64,000 bases of DNA from Paramoeba atlantica (GCA_977017575.1 CDRNVI010000066.1:124001-188000), one strand, 5' to 3'. Positions 19,901 through 29,823 are shown, counted from the first letter of the stretch. Numbers and translations: made by a program. The notes: generated by a model from the letters alone, not told the origin.

Positions 19901-21141
19901 TTGACATTCATAGTTCGAAGACCGTCCACTTGATCTTGAATAAGGGAAACAAGCGGGGATATCACGATGGTTACGCCTCTTGAAGCACCGACCAAGGTTG
20001 GAAGTTGGTAGCACAGACTTTTACCACCGCCCGTAGGCAGCAGCACAAAAGCATCTTTCCCACTCAATGTTGCGTTAATCGCCTCTTCCTGTAGTGGACG
20101 AAATTTGTGCAGCCCGAATATGTCGCGGAGTAGGCCATGTACTTCCTGAGTCCATGGGCAGTGAACGAATTCGTTAGATTCATGCTGAGAGCTATTGGTG
20201 GTTTTTGAGCTTTTGTTCACATTTTCGTGATGTTTGTTTTCTATCAGTGTCCCGGATGTCTTGTTTAAGGAAGATTCGCAACGTTCTGGTAAGGTTACAT
20301 TCTCCCAACTAAACGCATCTCGGACTCTTTGTTGAATGAGTGGGTTGGTAGAATTCCAATTGGTTCCATTTCTGACACTATTATGGCTTGAATTAGATTC
20401 GGGTGCCAATCCACTGCATTCAGACTTTTGTTCATGGGATTCGTAACGTGATGAATTTAATTCTTGCAATTGACACATGAGAGCTTCGTGTTTTTTATTT
20501 TCTTGATCTATTTCATAATCTATCCGACTTATTTCATTCTCCAGGGCCGTCCATTCATTTCCCGCTCCATGTGAAAGATCTATCGATGGTTTTCTCATGA
20601 AAAGTTGCGCTTTTTCAGCGTGCAGCTGTGATATTTTGGTCAAGACCTGCTGTACTTCATACTTGACTGCGACGGCAGAAGTAGAGGCAGTATGACTGTC
20701 GTGGCCTTCGATGCTATTTTTTTGAACATAGGGTTTGTTCCATTTCGTCGAACTGTTCAGAGCAGGATTTGGGTAGGGCGTTGACACCTTTTCCGATTTA
20801 TTCACAGAGGGAACAGTATGTGCATCATCGATATGAGTTTTCGTACTTTTGTGCCGGGCTATACACTCCTTTTTCTTTTCGTAATATGCCTCAAAGGATA
20901 GGATATCTTCCTGTTTAAGATCGGGCCAGCAAAGATTGGGATCTAACTGATCGTTAGACATTATCTTTTTGTTTTCCTCGGCTCGGCCTCTCTGAATAGT
21001 ATTCGTAAGTGGATAAAGAAATTTTTCTTCACTCGTTCGCAATTCTACATCGTCGAATGCACTACAGCTTTTTCTGTCAACTGCATCTGGTACGTCCCTC
21101 TTCTCTAAGAATTTCAAAGCGGCGACAAAGTTATTTTGCAT
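16945..21141 (-). CDS. RecQ helicase of the BLM/Sgs1 type
   Basis: 1,398 residues from ATG 21141. A long N-terminal region (about 330 residues, low complexity with a coiled-coil stretch near 160-230) precedes the RecQ core: FRPLQEEAI (motif 0), TGGGKSLCYQLP, DEAHCISQWGHDFRPDY, LTATAT, FNRPNLRY, FGMGINKPDVRFVIH and ESGRAGRD. The zinc-binding RQC segment contains RRKQQLDFFGE and CDVCD, followed by a winged-helix region. An HRDC domain (NPALDELADLIFNDHGPTVE then GFGKIKLKKYG) sits near residue 1050. Helicase, RQC and HRDC together with a long tail on each side define BLM/Sgs1, which unwinds recombination intermediates with topoisomerase III. The C-terminal 300 residues are serine/threonine-rich and disordered. 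Confidence 0.92.
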   Translation of the reverse strand: MQNNFVAALKFLEKRDVPDAVDRKSCSAFDDVELRTSEEKFLYPLTNTIQRGRAEENKKIMSNDQLDPNLCWPDLKQEDILSFEAYYEKKKECIARHKSTKTHIDDAHTVPSVNKSEKVSTPYPNPALNSSTKWNKPYVQKNSIEGHDSHTASTSAVAVKYEVQQVLTKISQLHAEKAQLFMRKPSIDLSHGAGNEWTALENEISRIDYEIDQENKKHEALMCQLQELNSSRYESHEQKSECSGLAPESNSSHNSVRNGTNWNSTNPLIQQRVRDAFSWENVTLPERCESSLNKTSGTLIENKHHENVNKSSKTTNSSQHESNEFVHCPWTQEVHGLLRDIFGLHKFRPLQEEAINATLSGKDAFVLLPTGGGKSLCYQLPTLVGASRGVTIVISPLVSLIQDQVDGLRTMNVNAAALTGQAKDTVKKKIYEEWGKWERGGYEDEEHTYHVLVYTTPEMFGRSDNLINKLQALYRKGKLHRIVIDEAHCISQWGHDFRPDYKKLGMLKDLFPNCPLMALTATATSMVLEDVLTLLHIPNAKVFRGSFNRPNLRYQIIHKAKKEDDVSSLILSKYKGQCGIVYCLSQKDTEKMAQDLRSKGINAGHYHAASSGKVAAQEDWTRGKIHVICATIAFGMGINKPDVRFVIHAMMPKSMEGFYQESGRAGRDMKPSDCILFYSPSSKSRLERLIAISNTTSAMAKFYQKQLHHMITFVTEDTVCRRKQQLDFFGEVVNDAWFCLTDTENLRCDVCDSKVKEGWKVEHVPVAPHVSRLIHILGLLGNCTARQLTSAYRGTESGVGKVNAKKIRDIKASGRHNTEAFGLGSDQKVEWIDQIIQNLVTWEYVTEELLAQKVPGGFDVVSTLLSLSSTGNSIHKLGASALRNVEFTRKCVIPQRKGGQKKVPPVPASGSGESLSVKRGARENKRPLVSDSNDRSNTLNFETRAKSFRPVELSKDFENATELNKYTTAGNSTSNTLYLEQMQQLRQNLRAQLADLRRDVALEENIREYNLLSNPALDELADLIFNDHGPTVEEIGNVQGFGKIKLKKYGRPFLELVRGFRAKWLKDCDADVTEAELELLGSQTVTVVRARPFPKNQIIDASDDDSTQTSGRKYESTQAHLSIAKDVTPTRNNIATQPAGFSFIMAPQQSIDSSTNHSRSRLGADLTASYAPTSGTPPAHIASSGHSSNIGDNSTRVCETFTPAREISLITPPSRFSVQSVSSDTSKTSARKIPAPPHYETGQRIISPVAMKGGVTPCPAVSSSKQVPEKHVQVSSSRADGASVAHSKQIARKNPRESISPVPVNLNTRLSPEDGTRKVPLKRPIVLVSATEVASELALTPQLHNTTNTALNIRAETSATSVDDDSSPSRYSAASSMATACDVADTNALDETNFPTPE

Positions 21142-21473
21142 CAAAAGGAAGAAAATAATGCATATAATCGTACTACAGTAGAACTACTGTACAAATATAC
21201 AATACTTGAACGTAAAGTAGATGTTTAACGCTTGTTGGGATATTTTGAGGTTTATACCGAATATGATTTTTAATGATGATACTCAACGGCCTTCGATACC
21301 TTTTTTCCATACTACATTGCATACGCCACCTATGCGGATATGGTTCATGGTAACTGTGGTAACGATCGCACAACACAAATAAAAAGGTTTCTTGAAACGT
21401 TTCTAATGTTATCGAGCTCCTGAGTAATTTTCGTCCTCTTTTCAAAACAGAGATCTTCGAAGATGCCGTTTGC
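21142..21473. other. Intergenic stretch, no gene seen
   Basis: Spacer between the RecQ gene and UTP22. A minus-strand open frame of about 90 codons here has no recognisable similarity and is left out. Nothing else noted. Confidence 0.4.
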
Positions 21474-24400
21474 TTAGCGTCTTTCCCTCTTGGAGGCTGT
21501 GCTGCTAGCTACAGGGTTCGATACTTCGCTCTTGTCAATATCTGATATCTTACTAGTTCTTTTTTTGACTCTCGTTTTTCCTCCCATGTACGAATATTCC
21601 TCACTCATATTTTTCGTTTCCACGGCATACGTGGGAACACGCTTCTGGTACTGCAGGCACTCCTCAATGTGCATAGCACGAATTTCTTGCAAGGTGTCTC
21701 CAGCGATGTGTTTTATAGTAGAACGGACGTAATCCAAGTGCTTTTCACAATGCTCTAATTCTGTACTCTTGTCAGACAAAACGGAGACAAACGCAAGATT
21801 TTCTTGCTGTGCGTACTCGTCCATAAATATTTCAATTTTCTCGCGCAAGCTCAAATGTATAGAATGTAAGCATTCACAAATTGGGTCAAACGAAAGCAAT
21901 GTATGTAATTTTTTCGCTCTGTTCTTTTCTCCCTTGGTGTACAGACCAGCTGGTTGATCATATTCATCTTGTTTTTCAGCGAGTGCTTCCTGTTCTGAAG
22001 TTGGAACGCTTATTTTGGATAAACATTCTGCCGTCGAGCGGAATCGCAGAAGAAAGTCGTACTGATGCGTGGGAGCGCTAAACAATCTTCGAAAGACTTT
22101 CGTACTTAACAAAATTTCGTGTGCTTGATTGTAGCCAAGTTGATTCATGTAGGCGAATATACTTCGCAGAGCAGATCTACATATTCTGACGCAACGGAGC
22201 ATTATTCTTGGTTCCAGATTCAGTGTGAATGGAGAGTCTTCACTGTAATTAGTGACTATATGGACGCATCGATCATTTGACAGTTTTCTTTGCGATGTTT
22301 TATGTTCAGATGCATTGATTATGTAGCGGCATGTATCCCATCGAAAGGATGCTACAGAAAATAATGTTGACAGAATACCTCGAAGAAAGCTTCGTGGCAA
22401 GCATCTATTCGGCAAATCAAACTGTTCGGCGGAGGGAAAGTATTGAGACGCGACAAATAGTTCGATAGTTTCATCAGAAATATATGGCTGGAGAAGTTGC
22501 GCTGAAAATAACCTTTTTAAAAACTGTATTACTAGAGAGGCCGTGGGATGAGTTGTAGTCAAAAGTTTTATCTCCTTATGATGTTGCGGCAAATGCAAGA
22601 AGTCACGCTCCATGTTGGCAGCATCAGTTGGCCCATCTTCCAAGCGTAAAAGCTGGATCAGCCTCGGATAAAATAATTGAACACGAAATACGAAGCCAAC
22701 AACTACCACGTTGACATGGTTGTCCCCCACATTGCATACCATGCCATATCTTTTTCGTAAAATGTTGGCCAGTTCAAGATGCAGAGAAGACAACACGCAG
22801 CTGCACGCTTTTGCGTGGTCGGGCCACATACTATGCTTTCCTAGGGTTACTACAACTGAAATAATGGATGGTTTTCCACGCTGAGTTAGGTTTTCGTCGA
22901 CATTAAAGTCTTTCGATTCCTTTACATGGATCAGATATTTATGCGGACGCGGTGCCCACACTGCACAGTTTCGCAGAGAAGCGTGTGTTGCATCGACACC
23001 TTCTATACTTACTGGAAATCCAGAGTCAGATACTGACTCTATACACCCTTTTAATTTGTTAAAACTTACTAATAAAAGTTGGTTTAATTTGGCCTGGGCC
23101 TCGATTGTTTTTCGCTTTGGAACAGAGGTTTCCTTCCCTTCTGTTTGGAACGTCCACATCGTTTCGTCATTAGGACTCGATCTCAAAATAATTTCGCGAT
23201 CAACATCAAACCCATAAACGAGTTGTGGAGGTATACCCCGATGGCGCTCCCACACGTCTTGCACAATTTGTAAGAATATTTCCTCAATACTTCCCGAGGG
23301 AAATACTCGAGCTGCACGAATCACACCGTCCGAAAACTGGCGATGATCAGTATTTGGCCCCCAGAAAGACTTGAAGGATTCTATCTCATCACGCTCTTCA
23401 ATTGTTGGACCCTTTACCACTCGAGATCCAATGATCGGACTGTCTTGCAGCTGCAGTCCAAATACTACAGTCCAGTAAGGCTCTTGAGAGTTCTTGCTTC
23501 GCATTTGTTCGTTCGATAAAAATATTTTCGAACTATGCCACTTAATTCTGTCTTTGAACGCCACATCTAATAGTTCTCCAAGACCGAGGACAAACTCGCT
23601 CATCGGCACAGAAGGTGATGGGGGCTTTAAGAGTTTGATCCCCAAAAATAAATCGTGAGCCATCCAAAATTGGTCTATTTTCCGAGTAACGGAAAGAAAA
23701 GAATCGGTAACCTCATTCAGAGTCTCTTTTGGTTGAAGCATTTTCATTATTACGCGAACGATTTCTAGTAAAAGCTGGAAAGAGTTCTTCCCAAAACGAA
23801 ACGCAGGATTGTAATTGGCGATCGGCTTTCTGCATAAGAGTTTCTGCTCTTCACCGACATTACCACTCGTCGTCAGATGTTTAATCGCATGTTCTACTTT
23901 CTCAGCACTGTCCAAGCTACGCAAAAACTGGTAGACAATTTCTTTTTTCGATCTTTCCGAAATGTTAAAGTTACGCGTAAAGCTACAGAGTAATTCAGTG
24001 ATAATGGTTGATGTGATTTCGGGAGTGACAGTAAACTTTGCAAACGTTTCCTTTATATCTGTAAGAATTGTGACTAAAATAGGATGCTGTTTCAAGATTG
24101 CGTGTGCCTTCGCCAATTGCGACTCCATAGTAGCATCTTCCGCTATAATTTTCCAGTAGAAAGAATCTCGATGTTTACTCAACAGTCGATTTTGAATAGT
24201 TAGATTATTCAGGGGCCCTCGCACAATGTTTTGAGAAGCTGCTGGATGAATCCGAATAGCAAAATTTCGCTCAGGTAAATTGCTTGCTATCCACACCACT
24301 TCGACACATGTCTTTTCGGCATGTGCAAGGCATACCTGCACGTGACAACCGTTTTTATCACTGCCGTTGCTTTGGTCCAAGTGACAGCGGAGTCTATCCC

Positions 24401-24659
24401 GTAACCAAGACACATATAGGGAGCGACAAGTAAGGTAACGGTGCTTGCATAGGTCTTCTTTAGAACAAAAGCACTCAGGCATGTACGCGACAAGGTCAAC
24501 ATTTCGACGTGAAGGACAAATGGTTCGCAAAATAAAACTTCCTATGACTGCAACACGCGTCGGGGTATTGTGGTCCGAATCTGACTTCAAGAGCGTGTCC
24601 CTAACTTGATGTATCCGGGCTTCGATACAACTGATGTAACTGGAATCATCCCACTCCAT
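21474..24659 (-). CDS. UTP22: UTP22/NOL6 (Nrap) small-subunit processome protein
   Basis: 1,061 residues from ATG 24659. The N-terminal third has the Nrap nucleotidyltransferase-like fold: RVAVIGSFILRTICPSRRNV followed by DLVAYMPECFCSKEDLCKHR, which matches the family's IVGSYLLxT...VDLAVxMPxxxFxxKDYLNxRY. The later domains include FPSGSIEEIFLQIVQDVWER, the VxVVGFVFRVQLFYPRLIQL strand and the C-terminal LLSFDPICECLHSIHLSLRE. Nrap/UTP22 acts in the UTP-C module of the 90S pre-ribosome; its transferase folds are thought to be catalytically inactive. The length is close to the family's usual 1,100-1,200. A lysine/arginine-rich C-terminus (KKRTSK, SKRERR) would suit nucleolar targeting. Confidence 0.85.
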   Translation of the reverse strand: MEWDDSSYISCIEARIHQVRDTLLKSDSDHNTPTRVAVIGSFILRTICPSRRNVDLVAYMPECFCSKEDLCKHRYLTCRSLYVSWLRDRLRCHLDQSNGSDKNGCHVQVCLAHAEKTCVEVVWIASNLPERNFAIRIHPAASQNIVRGPLNNLTIQNRLLSKHRDSFYWKIIAEDATMESQLAKAHAILKQHPILVTILTDIKETFAKFTVTPEITSTIITELLCSFTRNFNISERSKKEIVYQFLRSLDSAEKVEHAIKHLTTSGNVGEEQKLLCRKPIANYNPAFRFGKNSFQLLLEIVRVIMKMLQPKETLNEVTDSFLSVTRKIDQFWMAHDLFLGIKLLKPPSPSVPMSEFVLGLGELLDVAFKDRIKWHSSKIFLSNEQMRSKNSQEPYWTVVFGLQLQDSPIIGSRVVKGPTIEERDEIESFKSFWGPNTDHRQFSDGVIRAARVFPSGSIEEIFLQIVQDVWERHRGIPPQLVYGFDVDREIILRSSPNDETMWTFQTEGKETSVPKRKTIEAQAKLNQLLLVSFNKLKGCIESVSDSGFPVSIEGVDATHASLRNCAVWAPRPHKYLIHVKESKDFNVDENLTQRGKPSIISVVVTLGKHSMWPDHAKACSCVLSSLHLELANILRKRYGMVCNVGDNHVNVVVVGFVFRVQLFYPRLIQLLRLEDGPTDAANMERDFLHLPQHHKEIKLLTTTHPTASLVIQFLKRLFSAQLLQPYISDETIELFVASQYFPSAEQFDLPNRCLPRSFLRGILSTLFSVASFRWDTCRYIINASEHKTSQRKLSNDRCVHIVTNYSEDSPFTLNLEPRIMLRCVRICRSALRSIFAYMNQLGYNQAHEILLSTKVFRRLFSAPTHQYDFLLRFRSTAECLSKISVPTSEQEALAEKQDEYDQPAGLYTKGEKNRAKKLHTLLSFDPICECLHSIHLSLREKIEIFMDEYAQQENLAFVSVLSDKSTELEHCEKHLDYVRSTIKHIAGDTLQEIRAMHIEECLQYQKRVPTYAVETKNMSEEYSYMGGKTRVKKRTSKISDIDKSEVSNPVASSTASKRERR

Positions 24660-25002
24660 GATTTCGAAAAGAGATTCAAATTAAGCGTGGAAAGAAAACT
24701 CTAGTAAACTGGAAATTCAGTTAACACGTTTTAAGCACCCATAATGGTGTTAAGCACCAATTAGAAACAGAATTATGTAGGTATTACATGTCAGCACCGC
24801 TCCGCCATGAAACTTGTGAACTCAAACCACATGCTTTTTTTCCTTCATAAACGGGAGTGGACACATTGACAAAAAAGTATAGAATTCCAATGTGTACATA
24901 AAGAAGAAATACGTTCTTATTTACGCACATAAACAAGCCCATTTTGTTATCTCATTGCGGGTTTACCTAATGGCATGTTTTGTAATCGCTTAACAGTGCT
25001 TA
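24660..25002. other. Intergenic stretch, no gene seen
   Basis: AT-rich spacer between UTP22 and the AMP deaminase gene. A short near-repeat (AAGCACCCATAATGGTGTTAAGCACCAA, about 24733-24760) is the only structure seen. Confidence 0.4.
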
Positions 25003-28000
25003 TTACAACTTAGATTGTGGCCCTTTATCATTGTTTTGTTGGCGGGCCACGTGTTCTGTCTCTTCTGCAAGCGTCATCATAGCCCGCGGAAGATGAGAGA
25101 TAGACGCGACTTCTAAATCTTGCTCTGAATCGCTCTTGAGACCTTCAATGTATCGAAGCTCATCGTGGTAGGTTTCGAAACGAAAAGCAACGCGAACACC
25201 AGGGACGTGAGAGCTACCTACTTGGTTTCCACGGCAGCTGCTGAGATAATAATCAGATCCTAACCATTTCTTTTTTTGCTCATGAGAAAAACCACAGTGA
25301 AGAACGGAGTATCGCGCAAGTTCACACATATCGGTAGCAGAAAGCTTAAATATTTTTGCTGCAATGGAGTACTCCTCGATGAGCGGCTGTGACGTATGAT
25401 GAAATTGTAAGGGATCATCTGTACTGAGAGACACGGCTAGACCGCGCTTGAAGAAATACGGAAAGGGGTTCTTCGTGTATCGTAGGCAAATGCTGTTGTT
25501 ACTTAGAGGTGAAACAGCAATAGGAATTTGTGCCAAGTAAAATAAGTATTGTAGCGGAGCGTTGGAACGTAAATTAATTCCATGGTTAATTCCCGTCGCC
25601 AGAAGGAATCCGTCTATTAAATGGTTTGATGATCCACTTTCGCCGCAATGCGGACGAAAAGAAAAGCTACCTAGACCCTTTTGCTCACGATAAGCATTGA
25701 GGCTTTGCAGGTTCGCCCAAAGATAGTACATCCAGTACCAGTACGGGGGGTTATTTTCTCGAGTCCACTGATGTGGAAAAATTCTAATTGCCTCTCTACT
25801 TTTTCCAGGAGTGTAGTCCAGCACTGACTCATTATCCACAGAATCGAATCCTGATATGTGTTGCAGAAAATTGTGTAGGTCAGGGTCTGATGAAACATCG
25901 ATACTCACTTCCCAAAGGGGCAAAAAGATATTTTCTAACAACTCTGCAAAGCTGGTGACTTCTTGGGCTTTTCGATACTCTTGATAAATGCGGGGAATTT
26001 GAATCAGAAATCGATTACTTTTCGAACTCATTCCATGACTCATAAACCAGTGGGCCAACTTACTCCACTCATCGCGTTTACGACCGTAGATAGATACGCG
26101 AAGCTCGGTGTACGAGAATTGATTTTTCAAATTCTTGCGAAAAACACGCTTTATAATCTCGGCGATGTAGCGGCCCCCGACAGCGTTATCCGTCTTGAGA
26201 AATAGTTTTCGTAGAGCAGGGAGACCCAAAGGGTTGTATTTAGAATTGAAGGTGTCAAACCGTTCCCAAACGCTGCGATCTGCTTGTACGTCAAGCGCAT
26301 CTACAGTTAGCGATTCCACGTCCTGTACTTGAAGTTGTTGTTGAAGTTCTGCTAAGCTTGTCGTACGGTCGTCCAGAACAATATCATCACCGTGATTGGT
26401 AAATTGTTCTTTTACGTAGTCTAACATTTCCTTTGCTGTCATACCTGCAGCCATGTGGCAGTGTGTATCAACCTTTATAGTATGATATAAGTCCCTGTGA
26501 TCCTGACGGGTCTCCTTGATACCCTTTTCTTTCTCGAGTTCAGCGTTTAGAGCCTCATGAAGTTCGAATTTCGATAGCAATACATTTAGCCGTCTGCGAC
26601 AGAGGTTCTGCAAGGAAGGATTATCAAGTATGTTTTGTATTCTGCTGAAGTCGTCATAGTACTCCGATACGAATGGTAAATGGTGAAGAAACGTGCATGT
26701 CCAAATACCTTGTACGTATCGCACTGAATTTGAAGAGTTGAATACCGATATTTTAGCATCGGCTCCTTCCATCGAAGCATGATTTTTCGAACGAAGTCCG
26801 GAAAGTGATAATCGTGCAACTGGAGAAAAGGACAGTGTTTCGCTTAATGAGTCTTGTTTTTCACATTGAAAGGAAAAGTATTTCTTCCGAAGATCTAAGG
26901 CATGTCGCAGTAACTTGTACAGTGAAGGCGCACAAGCTTGAGAACTTCGTGCTTCTTTTGATACTTGTCGCGAAAGATCATGACGAGCAACGCTTTGACG
27001 AGGTGAAACATGAACACGTATAAAAGGTCGGGCATTTGTATCAAGAACTCTCTTAGTTTCTTCGAAACATTCTGATCGAGTTTCTCCTGTAATAGCGGCC
27101 GGTTTACTACTCGAAGATTCAGGCACTGATTGCGCGTCCGGGCACTCTGTAAGTTGATTTGTTCTTAACAAAAAGTGTTCATGGAATAAACAAGCTTTTC
27201 TAAATTCGTCTCGGCCATAGAGAATTTCGTCCAGTGCTATGTAATTTTCACAATCAGCTTTTGGATGCGTGGAATTCATGTTGCAGTGTTCCGAAAGGTG
27301 GTTCAGCATACGTATCCCAGCGTTACACATTTCAAAAACATCGATGGAGTTCACTCGTCCTGTGTTTCTAGCCGCGTCATATTCTTCCAGTAGCGCATCA
27401 ATGTGATTGTAACGTTGCAATGGGTCTTCAGTACATAAAGAAAGCTGGAGCCCAGCGCTCAGCAAGTATTCCATAACAGGCTCCGCATTACTATGTCGAC
27501 CGCGAAGAGACAATGTAAGATAAATTTGGTGCAAATAGAACAGGTAGCATAGCAGTGGGTGCTTTGTTAGAGTTGTTGCATGAGCAACCTGGTCACATAG
27601 TAGGTAAGACGTTGCAAGGAGCCAAACATCAACATTTTCTTCGCAGGAAAACCAGAGCTGAGGTGACGACGTACAGCGATGCAATTGGACATCTGATGAC
27701 GTTGTTGCTTTGTAGGCCTTTAGAGCTTCCAAATGCACAGACATGTAAAACAGTAATACTGGTGGAGCGACTATGCTGCCTGCTAAATATTTTCGAGGCC
27801 TGCGAAACGTATGAAGATGACCACCAGATGTTCCGGACACACTGAAAGAAACTACCTTGTCCAAGACCGGGAGAGCCCAATCCCACTCAGGGTTTCCACC
27901 ATAGGACTCAAAAAAAGGCTCAAAAATATTTTGAAGCTGTGAGTGGAAGTTATCTACCTCCATAGGCACTTTACCACTTATTTGAATCGAGAACGTCACA

Positions 28001-28878
28001 CTTGGACGAGATTTCGCTATGTTTAAAGCAAAGTCTATGACTGTACGCCACTCATTTCTACCTGTGCCATGAACTAAAAGTGATAAATTGAGTGAGCATG
28101 CTGGGTCTGTTTTTTCCAACAAGGCTATGACTCCTTCGGAAAGGTATGGTGAATCGTAGCGCAGCACGTGACGCAATAAATCTTTTGATCCCTCATGTGG
28201 GCGTACTTTCTGCATGCCAAAGTCATCTAGTGTCCGCTGATGAGATTTAGCCTGCAGTAATATGCCAAGGCTTTCGGCAGATACTGTTGTGTCAGTACGA
28301 ATTTTGCGACATAATGACTTCAGTTGTTCATCTGTATCCTTGTTTAGTGCTTTCGTAATAGCGCTCATAATAGATATCTTCGAAGCAAAACGATCGGCAC
28401 GTACTCCAATATTAGCTCGGGTTGTTTGGTACCAAGGAGGACCTTTTTCGCAAACTAGAATATTTTCAACATCAATATTTAAGGCTTTGAAAAGTACGTA
28501 TTTCTGACGAAGAATGCGCAGCCGTCGTCTTGAGATAGCACGACATGGCCCATTTTGAGTCACTGAAACAAGTTGTAGCAAATGTTCATGAAAATTTTCG
28601 AATGCTTCAGCTACGATGGGATCATCAGTCAAGTTTGATGCGGTATAGGATTTTGATCTGTGTGCCACGCCGAAGCATAGTTTACTGGCTAGTTTTTTTG
28701 CCATGTGAAGAAGATTTAGACGCGAAGTGCGCCGTGCATCGTACGCTTCACTAATAAGTTGACGATGTTCCAAAGGAATGCCTCTTGTAAGCTCCACGTC
28801 TCCTGGTATCGAGATTGAAGTGTACGGATACGCTGAAGCATTCCGTTGTGCGCGATTAAGTGTTCCGTATTCTGTCAT
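25003..28878 (-). CDS. AMPD: AMP deaminase with an N-terminal pseudo-deaminase half
   Basis: 1,291 residues from ATG 28878. The C-terminal half (about 690-1291) is a complete AMP deaminase: metal-binding KVDTHCHMAAGM with H806 and H808, FRPHCGE with H1077, INHGINLRSNAPLQYLFYLA, and SLSTDDPLQ with D1154/D1155. It converts AMP to IMP plus ammonia in the purine nucleotide cycle. The N-terminal half (about 75-560) aligns in the same order but has lost the metal ligands: the DTHCH position reads RTDTTVS, the RPHCGE position reads LWFSCEE, and STDDP has become CTEDP (E484-D485). It keeps the fold markers LCYLFYLHQIYL and LEEYDAARNTG. The two halves are joined by a serine-rich linker near 600-650. 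This looks like an internal duplication with one dead copy, possibly regulatory. Human AMPD is single-domain with a non-homologous N-terminal extension. Confidence 0.9.
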   Translation of the reverse strand: MTEYGTLNRAQRNASAYPYTSISIPGDVELTRGIPLEHRQLISEAYDARRTSRLNLLHMAKKLASKLCFGVAHRSKSYTASNLTDDPIVAEAFENFHEHLLQLVSVTQNGPCRAISRRRLRILRQKYVLFKALNIDVENILVCEKGPPWYQTTRANIGVRADRFASKISIMSAITKALNKDTDEQLKSLCRKIRTDTTVSAESLGILLQAKSHQRTLDDFGMQKVRPHEGSKDLLRHVLRYDSPYLSEGVIALLEKTDPACSLNLSLLVHGTGRNEWRTVIDFALNIAKSRPSVTFSIQISGKVPMEVDNFHSQLQNIFEPFFESYGGNPEWDWALPVLDKVVSFSVSGTSGGHLHTFRRPRKYLAGSIVAPPVLLFYMSVHLEALKAYKATTSSDVQLHRCTSSPQLWFSCEENVDVWLLATSYLLCDQVAHATTLTKHPLLCYLFYLHQIYLTLSLRGRHSNAEPVMEYLLSAGLQLSLCTEDPLQRYNHIDALLEEYDAARNTGRVNSIDVFEMCNAGIRMLNHLSEHCNMNSTHPKADCENYIALDEILYGRDEFRKACLFHEHFLLRTNQLTECPDAQSVPESSSSKPAAITGETRSECFEETKRVLDTNARPFIRVHVSPRQSVARHDLSRQVSKEARSSQACAPSLYKLLRHALDLRKKYFSFQCEKQDSLSETLSFSPVARLSLSGLRSKNHASMEGADAKISVFNSSNSVRYVQGIWTCTFLHHLPFVSEYYDDFSRIQNILDNPSLQNLCRRRLNVLLSKFELHEALNAELEKEKGIKETRQDHRDLYHTIKVDTHCHMAAGMTAKEMLDYVKEQFTNHGDDIVLDDRTTSLAELQQQLQVQDVESLTVDALDVQADRSVWERFDTFNSKYNPLGLPALRKLFLKTDNAVGGRYIAEIIKRVFRKNLKNQFSYTELRVSIYGRKRDEWSKLAHWFMSHGMSSKSNRFLIQIPRIYQEYRKAQEVTSFAELLENIFLPLWEVSIDVSSDPDLHNFLQHISGFDSVDNESVLDYTPGKSREAIRIFPHQWTRENNPPYWYWMYYLWANLQSLNAYREQKGLGSFSFRPHCGESGSSNHLIDGFLLATGINHGINLRSNAPLQYLFYLAQIPIAVSPLSNNSICLRYTKNPFPYFFKRGLAVSLSTDDPLQFHHTSQPLIEEYSIAAKIFKLSATDMCELARYSVLHCGFSHEQKKKWLGSDYYLSSCRGNQVGSSHVPGVRVAFRFETYHDELRYIEGLKSDSEQDLEVASISHLPRAMMTLAEETEHVARQQNNDKGPQSKL

Positions 28879-29136
28879 CGAATTTTATATACAAAAGACA
28901 CGATTTATAGCAAGAGAGTACAGTAAGCAATCAGAGTAGTTATAAATTAATATCGCGTGTTTTTAATATTTTAGTAAACACTTCGCACACAAAATTAATA
29001 GTCTATATAAGTCAGTTGGTTTGTGATATGAAATGCATAGATCGCCTGAACTGCTTCAGATCAGCATCTCGCAACTGATTGTTACGAAAGTTTTCCTAAG
29101 AATTTGATTTATATAGAAAATATTGTTACAATTCCC
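28879..29136. other. Short intergenic stretch
   Basis: AT-rich spacer; nothing recognised. No AG acceptor lies close upstream of the AMP deaminase ATG, unlike most genes here. Confidence 0.35.
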
Positions 29137-29823
29137 TTACATGAAATCATCGAGGTCTGTCTGACGTGTAACCTCCGAAGAATACGGATTTGCATCGGAG
29201 TATGTCACTTCACTCTTACATGACTTTTCATTACGCGGCATAACAGCTTCCGATTGGCAATCCGATAGCTTAGTCGCCTCATTGTCTGTGTAAAGCATCA
29301 TTTTTCTCTCCAGTAATTGCTTCTTTAGAGCGAAAATCACGGGGGAAGATGTATTTACTGCTTGTTCCCCATCCAACCCGGCTACTGTGACTGTTTTTAT
29401 ATAAGAAATCAAAAAAGCAGAAAAGTGTTTCTTAGAGGTTTCCCGAGACCGGCAAACTAGTGAAACTATATTTTGGTGTAATCGCGCATGTTCCTCTTCA
29501 GTCCTGGGCACAATTTCGTGCAAAAGAACAACGTTTTTCTGTGAGAGAGATTGCATATCCGTCCACTTTTCAGCTAATGCTCTGCGAAGCGCTTGGGTAT
29601 CCTCGCTCGCTTCCTCTGCGGAGCTCTCCTGCATAAGATCTTGGACGAGAGATGCCATTGCTCTGCTTTTTTCTTTTGCTTTCTTTTCTGCCAAATGCTT
29701 TTTTGTAAGAGAACGGTCTTCATCCTTTGATGTGGGTTCTTCGTCAAAATTCAAAAGCTCTGTCCAGTCACTGACAAGTGTGTTACCTTCAGCAAGCTCT
29801 TCGTCATAGTAGTATGTATCCAT
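29137..29823 (-). CDS. eIF3j/HCR1-like translation initiation factor
   Basis: 228 residues from ATG 29823. An acidic, aromatic N-terminus (YYYDEEL, then SDWTELLNFDEEP) is followed by a charged helix KKHLAEKKAKEKSRAM, a helical middle and the last residues DLDDFM. Family members have the same layout: acidic tryptophan-containing N-terminus, long charged helix, a middle like YASFLEVLVRDVCISLEIDD (here FSAFLISYIKTVTVAGLDGE) and a terminal DFM. eIF3j binds the 40S decoding centre and promotes release of mRNA and recycling. Similarity is weak outside these points, so the call is tentative. Expected position in the cytosol. Confidence 0.5.
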   Translation of the reverse strand: MDTYYYDEELAEGNTLVSDWTELLNFDEEPTSKDEDRSLTKKHLAEKKAKEKSRAMASLVQDLMQESSAEEASEDTQALRRALAEKWTDMQSLSQKNVVLLHEIVPRTEEEHARLHQNIVSLVCRSRETSKKHFSAFLISYIKTVTVAGLDGEQAVNTSSPVIFALKKQLLERKMMLYTDNEATKLSDCQSEAVMPRNEKSCKSEVTYSDANPYSSEVTRQTDLDDFM

